A DNA stretch of 64,000 bases from CAZOLI01 sp964580675 (GTDB taxonomy: Bacteria > Planctomycetota > MHYJ01 > CAYXQY01), in assembly GCA_964580675.1 (NCBI GenBank), contig CAZOLI010000001.1:105661-169660 (forward strand), written 5' to 3'. Shown here in pieces: positions 55,641 to 64,000 of the stretch. The position numbers and the translations under genes are program-made. Position 1 is the first letter of the stretch. Each line of letters starts with the position of its first letter. Below the pieces are notes generated by a model that saw only the letters and a program-made list of their open reading frames with translations, was not told the origin of the DNA and searched no databases.

Positions 55641-57707
55641 CTAATCGTCCTCCGAATCCCCGAATGGATTGATGTCCTTGAGTTTATCCTTCACGTCGTC
55701 CAGTTTTTCCTTCTTCTTCTCAAGATCCTGCAACTCCTTTCGAATCTCCTCCGGATCCCCCGACTTCAATGACTTCGCTGCACTTTTTTTGATGTTTTTG
55801 TACTCGGAGGAAAGCTCCACCTCCGCTCGGTTCTTGATAGATTCCAGTTCCCCGTTGATCCGGTTAATCTGTTCCTGATACTTCTGTTTGCCCAGGGCCA
55901 CAAGACCTTCTTTGGCTATTCTTAGCACCTCCCCTTTCCACTGAAAGGCCGGCTCCGCGGGTGTTCCCGTCACGAGAAAACCAAACACAACCGGCGCCTG
56001 TTGCGCATAGGCGTTTATGCCCCGCACCACGTACCGGGCCGTTTCCGGTTTTAATCCGAGAAACCGGGTTTCCTTCGACGGTTTTTCCAGTACGAGATCC
56101 CTCATAACAAGTTCCACGGGCGCGTTCAGATTTTGCTTGTTGTAGGCCAGTTCCGCCTTGAAATTCGCAGCTCCATTTAACACTCGAACCGGCAGTGAAG
56201 ATTCGTAAAGGTGGCGGTGTTTTACGAGAGAAAACCCATCCGCATTCAGGTTAATCCGGGTGGTCCAGCCTGAATCACCTTCGCCCGGTTCCATCGCGCC
56301 GTTGACGGAAACGGTCGACTCCTCCGTTCCGGTCATGGTTCCGGAAAGATCCATCCGGACGGGTTTGTTCAGCAGATCCGGACTCGACGAAATGTTCTTC
56401 ACCGAACCACTTATGGATTTCAATGCGAACTCCCCTGCATTGTCGTCCCCCTGATCTCCAGCGGAGACCCTGCAATCCACAAGGGAGATGGAATCGACCT
56501 GAAAATATGGACGGCGAGGTTTCATTTCTTTTGTGGCATACCGCATATCATCCGGGAGGGTCCGCTTCTCCTTCGTTGTTCGCTCTTCCTGTTCCGATGT
56601 CTTCTCGGCCTGCCGTTCACGGTAATACTGCACGTACCTTCGCAACAGTTGATACCAGTCCACCTTTTCTCCGTTCTTCTTCAGCCACTCCTTGAGGTCC
56701 TGACCGGACTCCCCCTCTGGTTCAACCGGTTCAAGATCATCCAGATTCAAACTCCCATCCTTCCGGCGTTCGGCGTGAAACCGAATTCCCCGGGCTTCCA
56801 TGGTCGTAATGCGAAGGCGTCCGGCGAGAAGAGCCGGCACGGAAAGCCCCATCTCCAGCCGATCCGCCTCAAAAATATTCTGTTCCTCGTTCTCCGGATC
56901 GGCCAGCGAAACGTCCTCCAGAACCATGTTCTGCCGGAGCGGCGAAACCCAGGCCCCCGAGACCGATGAGGTCGAGCCCGATACGGTGTTCATGCCTCCG
57001 GTAATGATCCCCGGAAGCCGGGCGTTGAGAAAGGGCACGCCGACAAACGCACAAAGAAACCCCAGCACAACGACGGTAACAATCATTTTGCCCCGCAGCA
57101 TACCGAACGGGATTCTGTACCAGGACGTCGTATCGTTCCCGGTCGTGGTATCTTTGTCGTCCTCCGCCGCCTCGTCCCGGTCGGAGGGACCGAAGAACAG
57201 CCAGACGAAAAACGAAAACACCTTCGTGTCCCCGTATCGCTTTACAAATCCAAGCTCCGCAAACCATCGCTCGATCCGGTTGCGGTAGAGGCGAACCAGA
57301 AAATAGACAAGCGGGAACACCGCGGCGACCAAAACCAACAACACCACCAGCGACCCGAACACCAGGTAATTGTTCAGCGCCATCAGGCCAAAGACCGGAA
57401 GGCTACGCAAAAACCGCACGGTACCGTCAAACAGGGCCGTCTGTCCGAGCAGGAGAAAGCCGGTCCGAAAAAACAGCGGAGCAATGAGGAGAAACAGACC
57501 CTTGGACAGACCGAACATGAAAAAGACCATTCCCGTGGAGCACTGCAGAAAAAGCACAAGCAAAATCGGAATGAAGAGGTGGATTCCCCAGGGAAGAAGA
57601 CCGAGCGACAGGCCCAGACAGACCCCCAGGGCCACCTCGCCGGGGGAATCCCCGCCCCGCAGCGATTTCAGCACTTTGCGAACGTCAAACAGCCCGCTAA
57701 TAGACAT
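55641..57707 (-). CDS. TIGR03546-like membrane domain fused to TIGR03545/AsmA-like domain
   Basis: The 688-residue product combines two parts usually seen as neighbouring genes. Residues 1-165 are an integral membrane domain (GEVALGVCLGLSLGLLPWGIHLFIPILLVLFL) like the TIGR03546 family. After a cytoplasmic loop with acidic repeats and a further membrane helix (about 205-225), the rest is a periplasmic AsmA/TIGR03545-like domain with beta-strand repeats (MEARGIRFHAERRKDGSLNL) and a C-terminal Lys/Glu coiled coil. AsmA-like proteins move lipids between membranes. The start is the ATG at 57707. Family names are from memory. Confidence 0.6.
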   Translation of the reverse strand: MSISGLFDVRKVLKSLRGGDSPGEVALGVCLGLSLGLLPWGIHLFIPILLVLFLQCSTGMVFFMFGLSKGLFLLIAPLFFRTGFLLLGQTALFDGTVRFLRSLPVFGLMALNNYLVFGSLVVLLVLVAAVFPLVYFLVRLYRNRIERWFAELGFVKRYGDTKVFSFFVWLFFGPSDRDEAAEDDKDTTTGNDTTSWYRIPFGMLRGKMIVTVVVLGFLCAFVGVPFLNARLPGIITGGMNTVSGSTSSVSGAWVSPLRQNMVLEDVSLADPENEEQNIFEADRLEMGLSVPALLAGRLRITTMEARGIRFHAERRKDGSLNLDDLEPVEPEGESGQDLKEWLKKNGEKVDWYQLLRRYVQYYRERQAEKTSEQEERTTKEKRTLPDDMRYATKEMKPRRPYFQVDSISLVDCRVSAGDQGDDNAGEFALKSISGSVKNISSSPDLLNKPVRMDLSGTMTGTEESTVSVNGAMEPGEGDSGWTTRINLNADGFSLVKHRHLYESSLPVRVLNGAANFKAELAYNKQNLNAPVELVMRDLVLEKPSKETRFLGLKPETARYVVRGINAYAQQAPVVFGFLVTGTPAEPAFQWKGEVLRIAKEGLVALGKQKYQEQINRINGELESIKNRAEVELSSEYKNIKKSAAKSLKSGDPEEIRKELQDLEKKKEKLDDVKDKLKDINPFGDSEDD

Positions 57708-58031
57708 GTTGTCTCCTGTCGAATAGTAAAAAAAACCACCATACGACGGTTTGATACAAACCCGTATTCAACCATGTGTATCAAACCTACCGCCCGTTTG
57801 CCAAACCGAATCCTTCCCGTCTCAAACGACACAATTCGTATTCTAAAGGAGGTTGACCCTGCAAATGAAGATTGACTTCTGTATAATGAGTAATTGTTAT
57901 ACGCTAAACGAATGATACTGGCGGAATCGAAGCCGGCCGACGGTCATAATCTCCGGTGTTCCACACCAGCAGAATGATTCGTTTCATGTGCTCAAAGCAA
58001 GTGAATTCTCTATTGATGGACGATTATCAAC
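57708..58031. other. Divergent intergenic region with inverted repeat
   Basis: These 324 bases separate the divergent TIGR03546-like and CSD-DEAD genes and must hold promoters for both. A perfect 10-bp inverted repeat (GTTTGATACA 57749-57758, TGTATCAAAC 57777-57786; spacer 18) lies near the minus-strand start. A TATAAT at 57882-57887 may belong to the plus-strand gene, whose long leader would suit cold-induced control. Confidence 0.45.
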
Positions 58032-59399
58032 ATGAAAAAAGGACGGACAAAGTGGTTTGATCAGGAAAAAGGCTACGGATTTATCGAACGGGACGGTGGC
58101 AAAGACCTGTTTGTGCATCAGAGCAACATTCAATCCGATCAGCGCGATTACCTGAAGGAAGGCGAGGAAGTACTGTTTGAATCCGAGGAAAAGGAAGAAG
58201 GACCAGCTGCTGTTCGTGTGCAATTTCCGGACGAATCGGACCGGTCCGAAAATGGCCGGCACCAGCAACCGGAACCCGACGGCACCTTTGAAGACCTGGG
58301 GTTAAATGACACCATCTGTGCCGGTCCGGAAAGCGCCGGTTTCGACGCCCCGAGACCGGTCCAGAACAAGGCCATTCCTCCTCTCCTTGATGGAGAGGAC
58401 CTCGCCATCACGGCGCCGACGGGAACCGGAAAAACAGCCGCTTTCCTCCTGCCGATGTTTCAGGACCTGCTTGGCGAAACGGAGAAACAACCGAGAGGCC
58501 TGGTTCTTGCTCCCACCCGCGAACTGGCCGACCAGATTGCCGAGGAAGGGCGGATGCTTGCCGAAGACCTCAATCTCACCATCGACCGGGTTGTCGGAGG
58601 TACCGACGTACACAACGAGAAAAAACGGCTTGAAGACGGAATCGATGTCCTCGTGGCCACGCCCGGTCGCCTGATTGACCACATGAGTCGCTCCAACGTA
58701 AACTTCGATCAGCTGGATTGGTTTGTGGTGGACGAAGCCGATCGCATGTGTGACATGGGCTTTCTTCCGCAGATTGAGCGAATCGAACGATGGTGTCCCG
58801 ACAAACGGCAGGGCGTGTTCTGTTCGGCCACCATTCCGCCGGAGATTCAGGAACTTTCCGAAGAGATGCTGGATAATCCGGAAAAGGTATCCGTTGGTAC
58901 GCAGGCCCCGGCGGAAAGCATATCACACTTCGTGGTGGAGACGGAGAAGGGAAACAAAAAAGACGTTCTGACACACCTCCTGGACCGGACGGACCTGGAA
59001 TCCGTTCTCGTGTTCTGCCGCCGGAAGGACACCGTCCGGAGCCTGACCCAGACGCTACGTGACCGGGGATACGACGCGTGTGGACTGCAGGGGGACATGG
59101 AAATGCTGCCCCGGGAAGCAACCCTGGACGCCTTCCGCAACAAAAGTTTTTCCATTCTCGTGGCCACAAACGTCGCCGCTCGAGGGCTTGACGTGGAACA
59201 TATCCGACACGTCATCAATTACGACATTCCCCATGATCCGGATGTCTACACCCACCGGATCGGTCGTACGGGCCGATCGGGACTGGAAGGGAACGCCTAC
59301 ACTCTGGTTACCTCAGATGACCGGAAACACCTCCAGGACATAGAGAACACCATCGGGTACGAAATTGAATCACTGTCGGCGAGCGAAATTTTGGATTAG
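58032..59399 (+). CDS. Cold-shock domain-DEAD-box RNA helicase fusion
   Basis: The 455-residue product begins with a cold-shock domain (residues 1-68: TKWFDQEKGYGFIERDGGKD with RNP1 KGYGFI and RNP2 LFVHQ), a polar linker, and then a DEAD-box helicase core: APTGTGKT (motif I), PTRELADQ (Ia), DEADRM (II), SATIPPE (III) and HRIGRTGRSG (VI). The core stops about ten residues after motif VI, with no C-terminal DbpA or KH domain. The cold-shock domain probably replaces those as RNA-binding part. It would unwind structured mRNA or rRNA in the cold or in salt stress. Start: ATG at 58032. The stop overlaps a possible micro-ORF on the other strand. Confidence 0.9.
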   Translation: MKKGRTKWFDQEKGYGFIERDGGKDLFVHQSNIQSDQRDYLKEGEEVLFESEEKEEGPAAVRVQFPDESDRSENGRHQQPEPDGTFEDLGLNDTICAGPESAGFDAPRPVQNKAIPPLLDGEDLAITAPTGTGKTAAFLLPMFQDLLGETEKQPRGLVLAPTRELADQIAEEGRMLAEDLNLTIDRVVGGTDVHNEKKRLEDGIDVLVATPGRLIDHMSRSNVNFDQLDWFVVDEADRMCDMGFLPQIERIERWCPDKRQGVFCSATIPPEIQELSEEMLDNPEKVSVGTQAPAESISHFVVETEKGNKKDVLTHLLDRTDLESVLVFCRRKDTVRSLTQTLRDRGYDACGLQGDMEMLPREATLDAFRNKSFSILVATNVAARGLDVEHIRHVINYDIPHDPDVYTHRIGRTGRSGLEGNAYTLVTSDDRKHLQDIENTIGYEIESLSASEILD

Positions 59400-59458
59400 A
59401 AGATGTTGAAGGATTTCAGACCTTCGCCGAAAGGCGATTCATCGAAAAACTCGCCCAT
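59396..59458 (-). CDS. Possible 20-residue peptide ORF
   Basis: A 21-codon frame encodes MGEFFDESPFGEGLKSFNIF, with AGGAGG seven bases before its ATG, the strongest ribosome site among the small frames here. It overlaps the DEAD helicase stop by four bases on the opposite strand and is downstream of the hypothetical membrane protein gene. A GAAA-loop hairpin (TCGCC-GAAA-GGCGA, 59424-59437) lies inside it. It might be a real small protein or a chance pairing. Confidence 0.35.
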   Translation of the reverse strand: MGEFFDESPFGEGLKSFNIF

Positions 59459-59490
59459 TGAAGTTCCTCCTGCTCTAAGAATAATCAAAC

Positions 59491-60840
59491 CTAATAGTCG
59501 AGCCATTTCCATGGGACCCCCAAAGCCCTGGCGAGTTCATTGGCCATCGGCGCCATGACCTGATAGGGTTGCTCCTTGTCGTCGAAGTACCGGCAAATCG
59601 CGAAGGTCACCTTCTCTTTATCGCGTGTGCGTAGCCGTACCTCACAGGCGTACTCCATTCGATGACGGTACGATTCACCTTTGGTGGTGCTTTTTTGCCG
59701 ATCCCGCCCGATGAGTTCCACCTTTTCAACATCGTCAATAGCATATTCCACCTCGTCTCCATCTTCCGATACCCGAATACGATTGTCCCGCCAGTCCACG
59801 AGCGATTTTCGCTCCGGGTAGTAAAAATACAGGTACGCACCGCTGATCAGTGCAACCATACTCGACGCACCGACGAGATAGAGAAGTTCCCTCCCCGCAG
59901 GCCTCCCCATCGCGAAATAGGCGATGCCACCGAATATTCCCCCAATGATAACCGCAAACAACACGATCCATTGAACTGGTATTCCCTTTACGTGGAGCCT
60001 CACTTTGGTGCCGGGATCCCAGTGTATCTCAGTGTTTCGATACACGTATAGTGGCGGCTGGAATTCACCGGGCGAAAAACTCTCCACTTCCACGTCCTTC
60101 GAATCCGCTGTTGTCCCCGACTCCACATCACCGGATTCAGTTGAGGCCCCGCTCTTCGGGCTCCGCTCGCGCTTTCGGAGGGTGAAGTGCTCATCGACGA
60201 AAGGGAGACGAGATTCCCCGTAGCCGACCGGAAACATTTCCAGTTCAAGACCCCGATGATCGTCCCGAATAAGATCAAATTCCCCCAATCGAAGAATTCG
60301 CCCCCACGCGAACATGACGTTACGCAGTTCCTCCGAATCCGTGACCTGCATTTGAAAATCCAGGTCGAAAAACCTCTGTTCACCGTCTGGTTCGTTGTGC
60401 CCCACCGTCAAATGACAGGTTCCGGAGGAAGCCCCCTGTTGCATTTCCGCCTCAAATTCAACCCCTGTGCACTGCACCACGTCGTACCGGTCCCTCCGAT
60501 TCCAGACGGGAAAAAACCCGGACCGTGTTACCGTAATTCCGTCCGGGTCTACCTCGACCCGAAGCGTCCGGGACAGACCCTTTCCCACAAAAACCAGGAA
60601 AACAACAGGTACACCAAGCCCAATAAGAGCAGCTATCGTCAGACCAAGGGCTTTTCCCCCGGTTTCGGCGGTAAAGATGGCCGGTAACATCCAGTACAGA
60701 ATCCACAGAACAAGTACGGCCAGTACCGACGATAATGCCCAGTGAAAAAAATCACGAAGGAGAAAGGACTCGTTTGCAAGAACAAGCCGGTGTTCCGGAT
60801 CATGTTCCTGCCCCGACAGCTGATATCCCAGATTCAACAT
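59491..60840 (-). CDS. Hypothetical membrane protein
   Basis: The 449-residue product has two N-terminal membrane helices (about 36-57 and 66-87), a central beta-rich domain (VDPDGITVTRSGFFPVWNRRDRYDVVQ, then CHLTVGHNEPDGEQRFF) and two further helices (about 306-352) followed by a second, similar PH-like region (KSLVDWRDNRIRVSEDG). Repeated PH-like beta segments next to helices recall bPH or DUF3592-type proteins, but I do not recognise the family. There is no catalytic motif. The start at 60840 is the first ATG. Nothing nearby shows its role. Confidence 0.6.
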   Translation of the reverse strand: MLNLGYQLSGQEHDPEHRLVLANESFLLRDFFHWALSSVLAVLVLWILYWMLPAIFTAETGGKALGLTIAALIGLGVPVVFLVFVGKGLSRTLRVEVDPDGITVTRSGFFPVWNRRDRYDVVQCTGVEFEAEMQQGASSGTCHLTVGHNEPDGEQRFFDLDFQMQVTDSEELRNVMFAWGRILRLGEFDLIRDDHRGLELEMFPVGYGESRLPFVDEHFTLRKRERSPKSGASTESGDVESGTTADSKDVEVESFSPGEFQPPLYVYRNTEIHWDPGTKVRLHVKGIPVQWIVLFAVIIGGIFGGIAYFAMGRPAGRELLYLVGASSMVALISGAYLYFYYPERKSLVDWRDNRIRVSEDGDEVEYAIDDVEKVELIGRDRQKSTTKGESYRHRMEYACEVRLRTRDKEKVTFAICRYFDDKEQPYQVMAPMANELARALGVPWKWLDY

Positions 60841-60892
60841 CGTGGGGTGTTGATAATTGAGGAACGAGTCAAAAAATCATTCGACGGAACGT

Positions 60893-61354
60893 TTATACGT
60901 CCTTCCGATATTCCTTCCGAAATCCCTTAAATAGTGTGAGGTGCTCTTCCTCATCCCGCAGGATACCGACGGCAATGTCCTCCGTAACCGGATCGTCGTT
61001 TTCCTGAGCGGCGCTGATGAGGTCCCGGTACAGTTCGATGGCCTCTTTCTCGGCATCGATCACGCCTTCGATCACCGAAAGGACATCCGTGGAATCGCCG
61101 GTGGGCTGGAGGGATTCCTGGTGAGCCTCGAAATCAAATGAAGCCGGTGCCGCTTCGTCAAGCTGCTTGAGCCGTTGGCCCAGTTCCCGGGCATGGGTTA
61201 ACTCTTCATTCACGTCCGCGTTCAGTTCTTCCTTAATTTCCTCCGCTCGAACCCCGTCCAGATTGATCGAATGAGCCATGTAGTTCATGACGGTCTCAAT
61301 CTCGTCGTGATAGGCACGCTTCAGCAGTTCCACCACACGTTGATCGCTGTTCAT
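60893..61354 (-). CDS. Ferritin-like diiron protein
   Basis: The 153-residue protein has the four-helix pattern with iron ligands: HDEIETVMNYMAHS (Glu), ELTHARELGQRL (His), GVIDAEKEAIELYRDLI (Glu) and ILRDEEEHLTLFKGF (Glu, Glu, His). This is a Dps/bacterioferritin/rubrerythrin-like fold without a rubredoxin domain. It may store iron or detoxify peroxide, which fits the KatG and hemerythrin neighbours. The start is the ATG at 61354 with GGAGG six bases upstream. It is divergent from the sulfotransferase. Confidence 0.82.
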   Translation of the reverse strand: MNSDQRVVELLKRAYHDEIETVMNYMAHSINLDGVRAEEIKEELNADVNEELTHARELGQRLKQLDEAAPASFDFEAHQESLQPTGDSTDVLSVIEGVIDAEKEAIELYRDLISAAQENDDPVTEDIAVGILRDEEEHLTLFKGFRKEYRKDV

Positions 61355-61571
61355 TACAACCTCCCGGCAACACAAATGAAATTTAGAACTATAACAGTTC
61401 AAATAGTGTAACCCAAGGGAACCGAATATAAAAATCGTGTCCGATTGTTCAGGGAAACCAAATTTCCACATCGATCCTGTGTTTTCCCTTGAAATTTACA
61501 TGATATGAGTTAACTTGAGTAGCCGGAAGCAATTCTCACAGGACTGATTATATTGCGACGAAACAAGTACC

Positions 61572-62137
61572 ATGGATGTGGTATTCATGGTCGGAATGCC
61601 TTACTGTGGTTCCACGTTTTTCGGCCGGGTGCTGAATCAACATTCACGGATTTTCACCGCCGGCGAACTGCACTACGTGGACGAATCACTGAACGAAAAC
61701 ACCCGTGACTGCAAGTGTGTTGCTGCACATGACAAACAAACCTGTTCGTTCTGGAACGACATTTACCGAATCTTCAGACGACGGGGCGGAGACCTGGCGG
61801 CGGCGGCCCGGATGAGTCAGGACAACCGCCTGGAATGGATGAAGGCCGTTATTTCGCCGTTTTTCCCGCGGATTGCACCGGATTTCGGGGAGCAAAACCG
61901 GCTGCTTTACGAGGTTATCGCCGAGAAATCTGGCGCCGAGGTCGTCGTGGATACCTCCAAACGAATCTGGCGAGGGCTTCCACTAAAACACCGGGCTCCC
62001 TTTGACATCCACTTTCTCCACCTCGTCAAATCCCCGGAAAATCAAATTTACTCCCGTATCAAAAGAGGGAACAGTTTCTGGCACTCCGCCATCCTCAAAT
62101 ACTGGCGAAAACAGCTCCTGATCCAAAAATGGTTTCG
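61572..62137 (+). CDS. Sulfotransferase (3' part lost in assembly gap)
   Basis: The 188 readable residues begin MDVVFMVGMPYCGSTFFGRVLNQHS without a signal peptide. The GMPYCGSTFFGRVL motif is the 5'-phosphosulfate-binding loop of sulfotransferases that use PAPS, and HLVKSPENQIYSRIKRGN resembles the 3'-phosphate-binding region with its Arg/Ser. Substrate is unknown. After the gap (62138-62237) three frames are open; the frame LRNTPSYRGIRKLMINFLKK up to a TAG near 62306 would make a plausible C-terminus but cannot be proven. The gene is divergent from the ferritin-like gene. Confidence 0.75.
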
Positions 62138-62237
62138 NNNNNNNNNNNNNNNNNNNNNNNNNNNNNNNNNNNNNNNNNNNNNNNNNNNNNNNNNNNNNNN
62201 NNNNNNNNNNNNNNNNNNNNNNNNNNNNNNNNNNNNN
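62138..62237. other. Assembly gap (100 N)
   Basis: Exactly 100 N, a placeholder of unknown length inside the sulfotransferase gene. Its C-terminus and the reading frame beyond cannot be trusted. Confidence 0.99.
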
Positions 62238-62431
62238 CTCCGGAACACTCCTTCCTACCGGGGCATACGAAAATTGATGATCAACTTCTTAAAAAAATAT
62301 TATTAGGGTTCGTTATACAGACCGGTTCTTCCTGCAACCCGTTTCATGAAATGTCGCAGGCGTCGAGCAAAGATGTGCCGGAAAACATCTCGTGTACTGA
62401 ATTCCTCCGGTAAATTTACCCGTTTTCCCCC

Positions 62432-64000
62432 TTACTCTTCGTTCTCCGTCACCCGAAGCAACGGCCATTCGTCGTAATTGCGGGGGACCGGCTCACTGTC
62501 GACGGCGGTTATGACCCATCGCCCCGGGGGACTGTCGACGTCAAATGTGATGGTTCCGCCGTCCGGCCAGCGAAACGTCCCCGACCGCAACGTGTCTTTG
62601 TCATTCGCATCCTGTAGTTTCCCCAGCAATTGGTCGGGGGAGGTTTCCTTTTCCGGAAACAGACCGATCAGTCCCATTTCGGAATGATTCCAAACGGCCA
62701 CAATCAACTCCTCCGGGGTCCCGGGTCGAAACAACGACCAGCCCCCCCCGGTCGCCACCGGCTCGTATCGGTCCGGCACGGAGACCGGATGGTTCCCGAC
62801 CGCAAACCGCCTGTGCACCCCCGTGTTGTTCCAGTCGGTCCACGGACCCTTGCCCGGAATGTGAAAACACTCCTCAATCTTCTCCGCCCCATCCGGAAGA
62901 AGCAACGTCGTGGGACGCGGAACCACCTTGTTCGAACGACCACGAAACACCCCGCCGGCCGAAAGCAGGTACCCCGGACCGCCGCTGTGAATCTCCGGAC
63001 TCCCCTCGGGCCCGTGACCGATCCGGGCCAGATAACGCTTCTTTTTTGATCGCATCCTCTCAAGAACCTCTTTCGGGGGACGATAGGAAAGGGCTGATGC
63101 CACCACCGCGATGTTTTTGTTGTTGAAGATGTCACGGGCGGGCCCGCTCGCCGGTGCCGTCCAGACACGGGCCAGCGCACACATCCCGTAAAGACGAAGT
63201 CCGCCTTTTCCGGCCCGCTTGAATTGCCGCCGGAACGGAACAACCTGACGGAACCCGAGCGACCCCAGGGCAAATCGCCGGGAGAGGTCGTCCAGAATGG
63301 CACGCGCCAGATGCCCCACCCGTCCCCGGGCAAACATCGCCAGGTTTAGCAGCGGATGAACCGCGTATTTCTGGTACGGCACGGAGTTGAACTCGTAAAA
63401 TCCGTTTACGCGAATGTAATTCAGGTACCCCGCCAGCCAATCTTCCAGTCCGTTTTTGGCGTTGTTGTACCGCTTCTCGCGGGACCGGTGATTGTAGATC
63501 CACTGGTTCTTGAGGAACCGGCTGCTTTCGGTCATAAGAATGTGGTTCTCCGTGTCAAACACCAGGCCCAGGGTGTTGGGCACATACTTTTTGGGCTCGC
63601 CCCCGGAGACGATGAGCAAGTTCTCCAGAAGGTGTTTGCGGGTTTCGGGATACAACCGATCCGGCCGGTCGCCAAACAGGTACAGGATGGTCGTCAGCGG
63701 AACCATCGTAAAATCGTGATCCCCCTCCGCCAGTTCCCAGGATGAACCAACCAGGTTTACAGGTTCCGTTTTCTGCAGGTATCTGTTTACTTCGTCCACG
63801 TTTTTATTTAGGGCAAGGCGGGCCAGCATAACGCGGGGCGCGCGTCCCTTCGCGGCTCCCGAATACCAGTCCCCGGGATCCCGATTCGCCCATTTTCGGA
63901 GTATGGCCCGATCCGTTGGGGTTCGTCCTGGAGAGGGCCGTTTACGTTTTACTTTCTTTCGAACTTCCCGGAGTTCCTCCGCCGAAACCGGTCGACGGTG
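62432..64000 (-). CDS. Large unknown protein, possibly alpha/alpha-toroid (partial, 5' end outside window)
   Basis: The frame is open to the window edge; 522 codons are visible, with no start. The ATG at 63829 lies inside a frame that continues upstream to base 64000 (preceding residues WYSGAAKGRAPRV). The middle reads NTLGLVFDTENHILMTESSRFLKNQW and GLEDWLAGYLNYIRVNGFYEFNSVPYQKYAVHPLL, helix pairs with Asn-His and aromatic residues as in toroid-fold lyases or glycosidases, followed by a beta-rich C-terminus (GGWSLFRPGTPEELIVAVWNH). I do not recognise a named family. Confidence 0.55.
   Translation of the reverse strand, partial: HRRPVSAEELREVRKKVKRKRPSPGRTPTDRAILRKWANRDPGDWYSGAAKGRAPRVMLARLALNKNVDEVNRYLQKTEPVNLVGSSWELAEGDHDFTMVPLTTILYLFGDRPDRLYPETRKHLLENLLIVSGGEPKKYVPNTLGLVFDTENHILMTESSRFLKNQWIYNHRSREKRYNNAKNGLEDWLAGYLNYIRVNGFYEFNSVPYQKYAVHPLLNLAMFARGRVGHLARAILDDLSRRFALGSLGFRQVVPFRRQFKRAGKGGLRLYGMCALARVWTAPASGPARDIFNNKNIAVVASALSYRPPKEVLERMRSKKKRYLARIGHGPEGSPEIHSGGPGYLLSAGGVFRGRSNKVVPRPTTLLLPDGAEKIEECFHIPGKGPWTDWNNTGVHRRFAVGNHPVSVPDRYEPVATGGGWSLFRPGTPEELIVAVWNHSEMGLIGLFPEKETSPDQLLGKLQDANDKDTLRSGTFRWPDGGTITFDVDSPPGRWVITAVDSEPVPRNYDEWPLLRVTENEE

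Overview
The window is bacterial chromosome of moderate GC content, densely packed and mostly transcribed from the minus strand. Two runs of exactly 100 N (42943-43042 and 62138-62237) are scaffold gaps, so this is a draft assembly. Type IV pilus genes, lipoproteins with lipoboxes and a periplasmic-chaperone-like protein point to a diderm bacterium. Many proteins are strongly acidic (KatG, KorA/KorB, flotillin, NfeD-like, the 272-residue protein), which suggests a halophile or salt-adapted organism. The phylum cannot be fixed from the sequence. A planctomycete/PVC-type lineage is only an impression from the mix of fused and FHA/VWA proteins. No rRNA, tRNA, CRISPR array, insertion sequence or prophage was seen.

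Layout. 1-12.5 kb (minus): a pilus assembly block (membrane-anchored PilO-position protein, PilM-PilN fusion) and a PilX-like Ca2+-repeat pilin-type protein, with family-4 uracil-DNA glycosylase, NrnA-type DHH phosphoesterase, MtaB, an SH3-domain protein and a SurA/PpiD-like protein in between. 12.7-16.5 kb: flippase-like membrane protein, GT4 glycosyltransferase, a T4-endonuclease-V-like glycosylase and a hotdog thioesterase. 16.7-26.6 kb (plus): two tandem paralogous FHA-TM-VWA proteins closed by a clear terminator, elongation factor G, and a Ser/Thr kinase fused to a sigma54 activator. 26.7-42.6 kb (mainly minus): MscS, a Upf1-like helicase, SixA-like phosphatase, MGMT-like protein, DCC protein, KorAB, an MDR dehydrogenase, a TPR lipoprotein, RuvA, Kbl, and a double hemerythrin protein. 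42.9-64 kb: an APC/SLC12-type transporter, a TVP38 protein, GGDEF protein, a peroxide-defence group (Bcp-type peroxiredoxin, KatG, PerR-like regulator), NfeD-flotillin pair, CPBP protease, TIGR03546/AsmA-like fusion, cold-shock-DEAD helicase fusion, ferritin-like protein, sulfotransferase and a truncated large unknown protein.

The most notable result is two candidate selenoproteins that ordinary gene calling would truncate. (1) 27719-28087 (+) encodes a 122-residue three-helix membrane protein with one in-frame UGA (codon 68). (2) 45954-46412 (-) encodes a 152-residue lipoprotein with an HMA-like fold in which both positions of a C-x-x-C motif are UGA (U84-x-x-U87). In both, a GC-rich hairpin with G in its apical loop sits 20-25 bases after the UGA, as expected for a bacterial SECIS element, and coding continues in frame to a UAA/UAG-type stop. 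UGA is an ordinary stop elsewhere (for example korA and the TPR lipoprotein, both in ATGA overlaps), so genome-wide reassignment is unlikely. The selA/selB/selC/selD genes would have to lie outside this window.

Several proteins are fusions: PilM-PilN, CSD-DEAD, DbpA-like domain plus Upf1-like helicase, TIGR03546-TIGR03545-like, kinase-ATPase-NtrC. The redox and iron genes between 41 and 61 kb (hemerythrin, peroxiredoxin, KatG, PerR, ferritin-like) together with the KorAB ferredoxin-linked enzyme suggest a microaerophile or facultative anaerobe coping with oxygen.
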